Source: an uncultured Myxococcales bacterium (lineage in GTDB: Bacteria > Myxococcota_A > UBA9042 > CAIXZC01). Taken from it: a stretch of 64,000 bases of DNA. The notes beneath the pieces are model-generated. The model was not told where the DNA came from. It saw nothing but the letters and a program-made list of their open reading frames with translations, and did no database searches. The position numbers were made by a program, and so were the translations under genes. The stretch is taken from positions 62,001 through 126,000 of the forward strand of contig CAITUV010000060.1 in assembly GCA_903895725.1 (NCBI GenBank), read 5' to 3'. Positions 42,001 to 48,280 of the stretch are shown in pieces; positions within the stretch are counted from its first letter, which is position 1, and the number at the start of each line of letters is the position of its first letter.

Positions 42001-44025
42001 TTACTGCTGGCGCTTACCCCAGAACTCGGCATCGAAAAGGGCCAGGACCGAGCCCAGCTTCAGTTTGACATCCCAGTGGCATCGGGCCTCAACCGGGTTC
42101 TCCTTCCCCCAGGTGTCGATGACCTGGTTGTTGTCGTTGTCGTAGAGGGTGCAGGGGGCCCCTTCCTTCGTCGCGGTCGTGAAGGTATCCCCCGTGTCGG
42201 CATCGAGGCCCAGCAGGAACTGACGCAGATACTCGGCAGCCAGCGGAATCAGCATCTCGCAGCCCGAGTCGATGAGATTCTTGACCCAGTCTCCGGCCTG
42301 CGCCGCAACCTGCTCGGCAAAGACCTCGCAGCAGTCATTGAACACGAGGCAGTCCTTTCCGCCGACCAGCGAGCCCAGGAACTTCTCGTAGCTGTCGACA
42401 ACCGGCAGGCCGTCACTCCCGTCTCCCGCAATCATGGGCAGCACGAACTTCTCGATGATGAAGTTCAGGAACGCACCGTACTTGAAGTTCAGCGAGTGCG
42501 GGTAGATGACCAGCTTGTCGAACTTGCCCAGGACGTAGCCGTCAATCTGAGCTTCGAAGTCGGCGATGACGACATCCTGGCCAATGGCGTTGAAGGAGAA
42601 GCTCTTCTTGCCGCAATCGGGATCCATGGGATTGCAGTCCTCCCCCAGGGTCCACTGGATCGAGACCGTGTGCCACTCCTCTTCGGTCTTGTCCGCGGAG
42701 AAGAACCCCGTCGAGTCGGGCTCGGCTTTCAGGGTGATGGTGGAGTGAATCTCCAGATCCCTGAGGATGTTGCCGACGTCCTTGCCCGTGAAGAGGATGT
42801 CTCCGCCGATATTGTCTTTCAGCAGCGAGTACAAGATGGCATCGATGACCTGCTGGACGATGGTGCCCACGGTGGAGAGCTTCTTGATGTCAGGATTGTT
42901 CGGGTCCTGGAAGAAGTTCTTGCAGAGGTCTTCCAGCACGGAAGCCTGGTCCTGGAGGATGCAGGTGAGCTCCATGAGGCCGGCCGTCGGGCTGTTGAAG
43001 AAGTCGATGATGATATTGACGACCTTCTCGATGTCGTCCGGCAGGGCGCTGATCATGTCGAAGTGGTTGACCATCTCGTACTTGCCCTTGTAGATGGGCG
43101 GCACGTCGTGGAGCACGATGGTCACGACCTTGGCCTTGCCGTACTCGACCAGGCCGTCGACGTCGTTGCAGCCGTAGGCGAGGACCGGGCCGTTGATCTT
43201 GTAGCCGGTGGCGACGATGGTGTACATGAGCGGGTGCTCGGGGGTCAAGTCGGCGAAGCCCTGGAACTTGGCCACCTGCGTGAGGTCGTTGAATTCCTGG
43301 GATGCCTTGTCCGCAACCGGAAGTGGCTTGGTCGGGTCGAGGTCGGCGCATCCCGGCTTGTTGTGGACATCCTGGAGGAAGAGGTAGGCCTTGACGACGT
43401 CGAAGGCCGCTGCTCCCTCGTGCTTGAACTTCACGGTGAGCGGGGCTGCCTGCTTCGGGATGATGACGATGTCGAAGTAGAGCGGCGGAATCTTGAACTT
43501 CGGGTTGATGGCCGTGGCCTTGATGGCGAACTGCCCCATGATGTCATAGGTCGTCACCTTGACCGAGGCGATACCGTCGTTGTTGGTACCGGACGACTTG
43601 GCATCGATGGTGGCGATCGGATTGCCGGTGTCAGGGTCGGTGGCGTTGAGCAGCTCCCACTGGATTTCCTGGGAGGGGATCGGCTTGAGCTCCTCGAGGT
43701 AGACAACCTTGAACGTCCGCTCCTGGGTGTAGCTCATCTCGAAGTAGCAGTGGTCGAGCTTCTGGTCGTTGAGGGGCGGGTCCTTGAAGCCCTGGCACTG
43801 CTTGTTGTCGTCGCCGTAGGGCTCGAAGTATTCCAGCAGTCCGAGGGTGGGGTAGATGATTTCCGGTTCCGCGTTGTCGGGCTCAGCGACATCCGGCTCT
43901 CCCTGAATGTCCGGGAGTCTCAGGTCTGCTGCCGGAGGAGCATCCACCTCGAGGTAGTCCACGGTGAACCCCGAATCACAGCCAGCCAGGATCACCAACG
44001 CCAACCCGACCAGAATCCGTTTCAT
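42001..44025 (-). CDS. Large lipoprotein of unknown function
   Basis: A 674-residue precursor with lipobox LVILAGC (C16). The mature protein is acidic and has one early beta domain (about 75-220), a helical middle with VNIIIDFFNSPTAGLMEL and VQQVIDAILYSLL, then further strands and scattered cysteine pairs (DCNPMDPDCG, FNDCCEVF). The type is common in myxobacterial genomes, but I cannot name a function. GAGGTGG precedes the ATG at 44025; an upstream frame to 44082 is rejected. A palindrome and promoter lie between it and the divergent thpR. Confidence 0.65.
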   Translation of the reverse strand: MKRILVGLALVILAGCDSGFTVDYLEVDAPPAADLRLPDIQGEPDVAEPDNAEPEIIYPTLGLLEYFEPYGDDNKQCQGFKDPPLNDQKLDHCYFEMSYTQERTFKVVYLEELKPIPSQEIQWELLNATDPDTGNPIATIDAKSSGTNNDGIASVKVTTYDIMGQFAIKATAINPKFKIPPLYFDIVIIPKQAAPLTVKFKHEGAAAFDVVKAYLFLQDVHNKPGCADLDPTKPLPVADKASQEFNDLTQVAKFQGFADLTPEHPLMYTIVATGYKINGPVLAYGCNDVDGLVEYGKAKVVTIVLHDVPPIYKGKYEMVNHFDMISALPDDIEKVVNIIIDFFNSPTAGLMELTCILQDQASVLEDLCKNFFQDPNNPDIKKLSTVGTIVQQVIDAILYSLLKDNIGGDILFTGKDVGNILRDLEIHSTITLKAEPDSTGFFSADKTEEEWHTVSIQWTLGEDCNPMDPDCGKKSFSFNAIGQDVVIADFEAQIDGYVLGKFDKLVIYPHSLNFKYGAFLNFIIEKFVLPMIAGDGSDGLPVVDSYEKFLGSLVGGKDCLVFNDCCEVFAEQVAAQAGDWVKNLIDSGCEMLIPLAAEYLRQFLLGLDADTGDTFTTATKEGAPCTLYDNDNNQVIDTWGKENPVEARCHWDVKLKLGSVLALFDAEFWGKRQQ

Positions 44026-44050
44026 CTGCTCCACCTCGCCCAGATTCCGT

Positions 44051-44061
44051 GGTAGTCTACC
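44051..44061. promoter_or_regulatory. Perfect 11-bp palindrome over a promoter
   Basis: GGTAGTCTACC (44051-44061) overlaps the -10 box of the minus-strand lipoprotein promoter and is 36 bases before the thpR start, a plausible operator position. Confidence 0.4.
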
Positions 44062-44082
44062 ATCATGGGAGTCTAGGAACAA
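44054..44082 (-). promoter_or_regulatory. Promoter candidate for the lipoprotein gene
   Basis: Minus strand: TTGTTC (44082-44077), 17 bases, TAGACT (44059-44054). The -35 is weak (3 of 6). Confidence 0.35.
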
Positions 44083-44096
44083 GAGCGGAGGAGGAT

Positions 44097-44660
44097 GTGA
44101 AACGACTGTTTCTAGCTTTGGAGCTTCCCGCCCAGGTGCGTGCAGCGCTCGCGCAGGCGGTCGGGCCGATGCGACGACGGGTGGATGGCGTGAAGTGGGT
44201 TGCCCAGGAGAACCTGCACGTCACGCTGAAGTTCCTGGGAGACACGCCGGAGGAGCAGATTGCGCCGATCGGCCAGAGGATTGCCGGTGCGGCCAACGAG
44301 GTACCCCCGCTTGCCCTGGCCGTCGGTGCCCTCGGGGCCTTCCCGTCACTTCGAAAGCCGAGGATCCTGTGGGCTTCGGTGAGCGGGGATCTGGAGCCCC
44401 TGGTGCGACTGGCTCGGCGCATCGACAGCGATCTGGAGCCGCTCGGCTTCGTGCCTGAAGATCGGCCGTTCTCGCCTCACGTGACACTGGGGAGGATGCG
44501 GACCGGGCAGAAAGGGCCCTCACTGGAGGAGCTGGCAAGCCGGTGCGATTCCGGGGCCCCGATGCCGTTTTCCGTCAGCTGCGTGACCCTGTTCTGGAGC
44601 CAGCTGGCGCGCACGGGACCGACGTACACGGTACTCGAGAGGTATCCGTTCGGGAGGTAG
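44097..44660 (+). CDS. thpR: RNA 2',3'-cyclic phosphodiesterase (2'-5' RNA ligase family)
   Basis: A 187-residue member of the 2H phosphoesterase superfamily, cleaving or ligating 2',3'-cyclic phosphate ends of RNA, including tRNA halves in vitro. Both catalytic motifs are present: HVTL at 41-44 (followed by KFLG) and HVTL at 128-131. Length is typical. The GTG at 44097 has GGAGGA just upstream; an in-frame ATG at 44049 lies in the divergent promoter. It ends before a G-rich patch and the hexanucleotide repeat. Confidence 0.9.
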   Translation: MKRLFLALELPAQVRAALAQAVGPMRRRVDGVKWVAQENLHVTLKFLGDTPEEQIAPIGQRIAGAANEVPPLALAVGALGAFPSLRKPRILWASVSGDLEPLVRLARRIDSDLEPLGFVPEDRPFSPHVTLGRMRTGQKGPSLEELASRCDSGAPMPFSVSCVTLFWSQLARTGPTYTVLERYPFGR

Positions 44661-44663
44661 GAC

Positions 44664-44682
44664 GGGGTTGGGGGTTGGGGGG
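44664..44682 (+). other. G-rich patch, possible G-quadruplex
   Basis: Three G-tracts of 4, 5 and 6 bases are separated by TT. A four-tract quadruplex could form if the last run is split. It directly precedes the hexanucleotide repeat; a C-rich patch (about 44841-44870) follows it. Confidence 0.4.
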
Positions 44683-44685
44683 CAA

Positions 44686-44793
44686 GACTGCGACTGCGAC
44701 TGCGATTGCGATTGCGACTGCGATTGCGACTGCGATTGCGATTGCGACTGCGATTGCGATTGCGACTGCGATTGCGATTGCGATTGCGATTGC
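44686..44793 (+). repeat. Hexanucleotide microsatellite, 18 copies of GAYTGC
   Basis: Units GACTGC and GATTGC alternate without gap over 108 bases, followed by decayed units to about 44820. All six frames stay open through it (DC, RL, AT/AI on one strand; SQ, IA, RN on the other), so any open frame here is an artefact. It lies between the convergent thpR and zinc-ribbon genes. Confidence 0.97.
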
Positions 44794-44878
44794 GATGCCG
44801 ATCTGACTGCCATGCCGATGCTGGCTGGAGCCTCTCGTCCCGAGCCCCGAACCCCCAGCACCGAGCCCCGTTCTCCCG

Positions 44879-45640
44879 CTACGCCTGCTCCTCCGCACCC
44901 GCCTCAGCCTGGCGCTCCTGCAGATTGCGGATGGTCTGCTCGCTGACGTAGACGAACCGGTTGCAGTTGGGGCAGGACTCGATGCTCTCCATGCGGAGCA
45001 AAACGTTGTAGACCTGCGGGCGGAGGGCGAGGTGGCAGCCGCCGCAGCTCCCGTCGATGGCCTCGACGATGGCGACACCGTCACGACGGGACTTGACCTG
45101 CTCGTAGCGGCGCAGAGTGGCAGCGGGGATGACGGGCAGGAGGTGTTCCCGGCGCTTGGAGATCTCTCCGATGAGCGCCTCGAGCTGGTGGACCTGATCC
45201 CAGGTGGCTCCCCCTTCCTTCTCGGTCTCGCTGCGGAGCGCTTCGATCTTCTCCTGGTCCCGCTGGATGGCATCGCGGAAGTCGTTGATCGTGTCACGGA
45301 CCTTCTCGACCTCTTCCTCCTTCGACTGCTTGTGGCGGCGGAGGTTCTCGAGCTCCTTCTGGCGGACGAGGTAGTCCTTGGTCTTGGTGACGGCGTTCAG
45401 GCTGGCCTTGATCTTGGACATGCGGTCGTTGTACTCGTGCAGGGCTTCCTGCTGCTCCTCGTACCAACGCTCGACGTCCTTGAGCTTGGTCTGCTTGTCC
45501 GACACGGACTGCTCCATCTTCCCGACGAGATCGCGCATCTCGTTGAGAGTGTTGGCAAGCTGGTCCTTCTGCTGGACGTAGCGGTAGATCTCGTTGTCGA
45601 TCTCCTGCAACTGAACCAGGGCATTGATGATCTGCTTCAC
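44879..45640 (-). CDS. Coiled-coil protein with C4 zinc ribbon (CT398/DUF164-like)
   Basis: A 253-residue protein. Residues about 10-170 are a long helical hairpin coiled coil with KTKDYLVRQKELENL near the middle. The C-terminal part has two CxxC pairs (SCGGC near 200 and SCPNC near 222) forming a zinc ribbon with the conserved IVEAIDGSCGGCHL context. Chlamydial CT398, a member of this group, has been linked to sigma-54 and secretion factors; the bacterial role remains unclear. The gene is preceded by the terminator of the upstream tRNA. Confidence 0.85.
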   Translation of the reverse strand: MKQIINALVQLQEIDNEIYRYVQQKDQLANTLNEMRDLVGKMEQSVSDKQTKLKDVERWYEEQQEALHEYNDRMSKIKASLNAVTKTKDYLVRQKELENLRRHKQSKEEEVEKVRDTINDFRDAIQRDQEKIEALRSETEKEGGATWDQVHQLEALIGEISKRREHLLPVIPAATLRRYEQVKSRRDGVAIVEAIDGSCGGCHLALRPQVYNVLLRMESIESCPNCNRFVYVSEQTIRNLQERQAEAGAEEQA

Positions 45641-45679
45641 GCTGCACCTCTTGCCAGGCGGCAGGACCGGGGCTGATTA

Positions 45680-45711
45680 AACACAAAAGGCGCCATGCAA
45701 TCTGGCGCCTT
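45680..45711 (-). terminator. Rho-independent terminator of the CAU tRNA gene
   Basis: On the minus strand AAGGCGCCA (45711-45703), loop GATTGCA and TGGCGCCTT (45695-45687) form a 9-bp perfect stem followed by TTGTGTTT. It lies 78 bases downstream of the tRNA and just before the zinc-ribbon gene. Confidence 0.75.
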
Positions 45712-45788
45712 CTGCATCTGCTGGATGGTTCCGTGTGCCTGGGCTTGCTTCACGGTTCGCAATGTCACCATCCTCCCGGGTGTCAAGG

Positions 45789-45861
45789 TGGGCCCACCAG
45801 GGTTCGAACCTGGGACCGACCGGTTATGAGCCGGTAGCTCTACCACCTGAGCTATAGGCCC
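45789..45861 (-). tRNA. tRNA with anticodon CAU (Ile2 lysidine type favoured over elongator Met)
   Basis: A 73-base cloverleaf. Acceptor GGGCCTA (from 45861) pairs with TGGGCCC with one G-U pair. The anticodon stem ACCGG/CCGGT encloses CTCATAA, and the T-arm is CCAGGTTCGAACCCTGG. No CCA is encoded. It is not an initiator (pairing 1-72 is normal and the anticodon stem lacks three G-C pairs in initiator form). Pairs C4-G69 and C5-G68 are among those TilS prefers in tRNA-Ile2, so AUA decoding is likely, but elongator Met is possible. Confidence 0.85.
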
Positions 45862-45874
45862 ATCAGGGGGAAGG

Positions 45875-45902
45875 ATTGTACGGAGGAACTCGGGGAATGC
45901 AA
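45875..45902 (-). promoter_or_regulatory. Promoter of the CAU tRNA gene
   Basis: Minus strand: TTGCAT (45902-45897), 16 bases, TACAAT (45880-45875). The start would be about seven bases before the tRNA 5' end. Confidence 0.5.
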
Positions 45903-45938
45903 GCGAAATCTGCGCGGGGGGGGATCGGAAGATTTTGC

Positions 45939-45966
45939 TTGACACCGGAGCGGCCATCCGTACGAT
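45939..45966 (+). promoter_or_regulatory. Sigma-70 type promoter of rplU-rpmA-obgE
   Basis: Perfect TTGACA (45939-45944), 16 bases, TACGAT (45961-45966). The leader to rplU is about 28 bases. Confidence 0.6.
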
Positions 45967-46000
45967 AGGGCGCCTGACTTTGTGTGTGTGGAGGCGTCTC

Positions 46001-46315
46001 ATGTATGCAGTGTTCAAGCTTGGCGGGAATCAGCACCGGGCAACAGTGGGTGACGTGCTGAAGGTTCAGAAGCTGGCGGGCGAAGTCGGCCAGTCTCTGG
46101 AGATCTCCGAAGTGCTCCTCGTGAAGAAGGAAGAGGCAGCGGTCGTCGGCCGTCCGTTCGTGGCCGGTGCCAAGGTCGTTGCCGAGATCCTCGCACAGGG
46201 GCGCGAGAAGACGTTGATCATCCAGAAGTTCAAGCGGCGCGTGAAGTACCGCCGGAGAAACGGTCACCGGCAGCCCTTCACCCGCATCCGCATCACCGGT
46301 GTGATGGTTCCCTAA
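46001..46315 (+). CDS. rplU: 50S ribosomal protein L21
   Basis: A 104-residue large-subunit protein that binds 23S rRNA next to L20. It starts MYAVFKLGGNQHRA and has the basic signature KFKRRVKYRRRNGHRQ with the conserved C-terminal TRIRITGV. GGAGG is seven bases before the ATG at 46001; the frame opens further upstream, inside the promoter. It heads the standard rplU-rpmA-obgE cluster. Confidence 0.97.
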   Translation: MYAVFKLGGNQHRATVGDVLKVQKLAGEVGQSLEISEVLLVKKEEAAVVGRPFVAGAKVVAEILAQGREKTLIIQKFKRRVKYRRRNGHRQPFTRIRITGVMVP

Positions 46316-46330
46316 CCAGAGGAGTCGGTC

Positions 46331-46588
46331 ATGGCGCACAAGAAAGGAGCAGGAAGTTCCCGAAACGGACGCGACAGCGGTGGACAGCGCCGCGGTGTGA
46401 AGCGATACGCCGGTGAAGATGTGGCAGCGGGCAACATCCTGGTGCGGCAGTGCGGCACCAAGGTGCACGCTGGACGGAATGTGGGCATGGGACGCGACTT
46501 CACCCTGTTTGCCAAGATCGACGGCACGGTGGAGTACCTGCGCTCCGGCGAGGGCAAGGTTACCGTCAGCATCACCCCCGCCGACTGA
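46331..46588 (+). CDS. rpmA: 50S ribosomal protein L27
   Basis: An 85-residue protein whose N-terminus reaches the peptidyl transferase centre. MAHKKGAGSSRNGRDS and the repeated GKVHAGRNVGMGRD-like core are diagnostic. It starts directly at MAHKK, so no N-terminal cleavable extension of the Firmicutes type is present. It follows rplU by 15 bases. Confidence 0.97.
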   Translation: MAHKKGAGSSRNGRDSGGQRRGVKRYAGEDVAAGNILVRQCGTKVHAGRNVGMGRDFTLFAKIDGTVEYLRSGEGKVTVSITPAD

Positions 46589-46654
46589 CCCGCATTCCCG
46601 TTCAGTCCCCCCTACCCTCCAACCTGAGCCCCCTTACCGGGAAGAGTGTGCAAC

Positions 46655-47686
46655 ATGTTTGTCGACGAGGCCATGGTCACGGTCGTTAGCGGCAAGGGCG
46701 GTGCGGGATGTGTCTCCTTCCGCCGTGAAGCCCGCATTCCCATGGGCGGACCGGATGGAGGCAACGGGGGAAAGGGCGGCGATGCGTGGATCGTGGCCAG
46801 CTCCCAGAAGAACACGCTGGTCGACTTCCGCCATAAGCACCGCATCAAGGCCCAGAGCGGTCGTCCCGGCCAGGGTTCGAACATGTTCGGACGCTCCGGG
46901 CGTGACGTGGAGGTGGCCGTTCCCGTGGGGACCCTGGTGTACAACGCGGAAACGGGCGAGCTCCTGGCCGATCTGGATCGGCCCGATGCCCGGCTCCTCG
47001 TGGCACCGGGAGGACGCGGAGGTCGAGGAAACGCCATGTTCGCGACGCCGACCGACCGCGCCCCGCGCAGAGCCGATCCGGGGGGCGAGGCGATCGAAGT
47101 CACGCTCCGGCTCGAGCTCAAGCTGCTTGCCGATGTCGGACTGGTCGGACTCCCCAACGCGGGCAAGAGCACCCTGATCTCCGTGATCTCTTCTGCCCGT
47201 CCTCGAATCGCTGACTATCCGTTCACGACGCTGACCCCCAATCTCGGGGTCGTCGAGCGCTTCCCCGGCATGCCGTTCGTCGTTGCCGACGTTCCCGGGC
47301 TGATCCCGGGGGCACACGAGGGCAAGGGCCTTGGAGTTCGCTTTCTCAAGCATATCCAGAGAACCTCAGTGCTCCTTCACCTCCTGGATATGAGCCGTCC
47401 GGATCCACTCGAGGACTGGCGCTCCATCCGCCATGAACTGGAGATGTTCGATCCCGATCTGGCTCGGCGGACCGAGGTCGTCGCGCTCAACAAGTGCGAC
47501 CTGCTGGAGGGGGGGGCCGAGGCACCTGCCGTCAACTCACTCGTCGCAGAGTTCCGCAAACTCAAGCGGCCGTGCGTGGCCATCTCAGGGGTGACTCAGG
47601 ATGGCGTGGACGCGTTGCTGGGGGGGCTAGCCAAGGTCCTGCGGCGGGTCAAGCCGACGCAACATCCGACGGAACACGCGGGCTAG
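46655..47686 (+). CDS. obgE: GTPase Obg (ribosome assembly, stringent-response linked)
   Basis: A 343-residue GTPase with the glycine-rich Obg fold (about 1-157, with GGNGGKGGDAW and GGRGGRGN). The G domain shows G1 GLPNAGKST, G3 DVPGLIPGAHEGKGLG and G4 NKCDLL. It binds the 50S subunit late in assembly. The short form lacks the extra C-terminal OCT domain. The ATG at 46655 is used; an in-frame GTG at 46646 is possible. No terminator follows immediately; a plus-strand hairpin with T-run is found only at 48203-48231. Confidence 0.95.
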   Translation: MFVDEAMVTVVSGKGGAGCVSFRREARIPMGGPDGGNGGKGGDAWIVASSQKNTLVDFRHKHRIKAQSGRPGQGSNMFGRSGRDVEVAVPVGTLVYNAETGELLADLDRPDARLLVAPGGRGGRGNAMFATPTDRAPRRADPGGEAIEVTLRLELKLLADVGLVGLPNAGKSTLISVISSARPRIADYPFTTLTPNLGVVERFPGMPFVVADVPGLIPGAHEGKGLGVRFLKHIQRTSVLLHLLDMSRPDPLEDWRSIRHELEMFDPDLARRTEVVALNKCDLLEGGAEAPAVNSLVAEFRKLKRPCVAISGVTQDGVDALLGGLAKVLRRVKPTQHPTEHAG

Positions 47687-47746
47687 TCAGGGGCATCTTC
47701 TTCCGCAAGATGGCATTGTTCGCCAGAAACCGGACGGCGGGGGAGA

Positions 47747-48181
47747 CTACGACGGTGACTGGACGCCTGTCGTGCAGGTGCAGTAGAACTCCGAATCAGG
47801 CACTCCCTTCTGGGCCTCAGGAAGGTCGAGCTGGGTCCCAAGCGTCTCCCCCGGCTCCATTTCGAAAGTGTGGTTGAAGCCGGTAGACACCGTTCCGACC
47901 CCTTTCCGGACGACCTTCCAGTTGAGCGGAACCCCCTTTTTGATCCACTTGCCGGTGTTGTTCACCATGTGCAGGGAGAAGACCCACTTGCCCGAGATGA
48001 CCTTGGCTTGGTGCTCGTAGACACATGTGAACTCGTGATAGCCGCCCTCCTTCCAGAACTTGCTCTCCGGGTTCTTGAGCGCCGTCTTGGGGTCCGGCTT
48101 GGGTTTTGCGACGACCCAAAGAGACAGGCTGAGACATCCTAGGACTGCTGCAGCGGCGAACAGACTGCGGGCTCCGATCAT
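47747..48181 (-). CDS. Small exported protein, function unknown
   Basis: A 144-residue protein with a signal peptide (about 1-25, cleavage near VVAKP). The mature domain is beta-rich, with FTCVYEHQAKVISGKWVFSLHMVN, a conserved-looking FNHTFEMEPGE and a C-terminal FYCTCTTG cysteine cluster. It resembles neither known c-type cytochromes (no CxxCH) nor lipoproteins. GGAGG lies five bases before the ATG at 48181. Its whole length would be antisense to a long obgE read-through transcript. Confidence 0.65.
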   Translation of the reverse strand: MIGARSLFAAAAVLGCLSLSLWVVAKPKPDPKTALKNPESKFWKEGGYHEFTCVYEHQAKVISGKWVFSLHMVNNTGKWIKKGVPLNWKVVRKGVGTVSTGFNHTFEMEPGETLGTQLDLPEAQKGVPDSEFYCTCTTGVQSPS

Positions 48182-48202
48182 TGCCACCTCCGCGTGGTCG
48201 GG

Positions 48203-48231
48203 AATGGGAGCGAACCATTCGCCCCATTTTT
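48203..48231 (+). terminator. Hairpin with T-run, plus-strand terminator or minus-strand leader stem
   Basis: AATGGGAGCGAA (48203-48214), loop CCA and TTCGCCCCATT (48218-48228) form an 11-bp stem with one bulged A. Five T's (48227-48231) follow on the plus strand. It could stop transcripts that run on from obgE. In the minus direction it would be the first structure of the mRNA of the exported-protein gene. Confidence 0.5.
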
Positions 48232-48235
48232 CCCA

Positions 48236-48264
48236 AAAATATCAGTGTTCCGCCGTTCCTGCAA
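48236..48264 (-). promoter_or_regulatory. Promoter candidate for the small exported protein
   Basis: Minus strand: TTGCAG (48264-48259), 17 bases, TATTTT (48241-48236). It overlaps the end of the upstream intergenic region after the cysteine-rich gene. Confidence 0.4.
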
Positions 48265-48280
48265 CAGATTCTGGCAGCCG

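Noticed and set aside
41926..44055. 709-residue plus-strand frame opposite the large lipoprotein
   Set aside because: Minus-strand protein has a lipobox and ordinary composition; the plus frame is Val/Glu/Asp/Leu-rich shadow.
44543..45297. Several open frames through the hexanucleotide repeat encoding DC, RL, AI, SQ or RN alternations
   Set aside because: A repeat of six bases keeps all frames open; the same DNA cannot support them all and none has a ribosome site.
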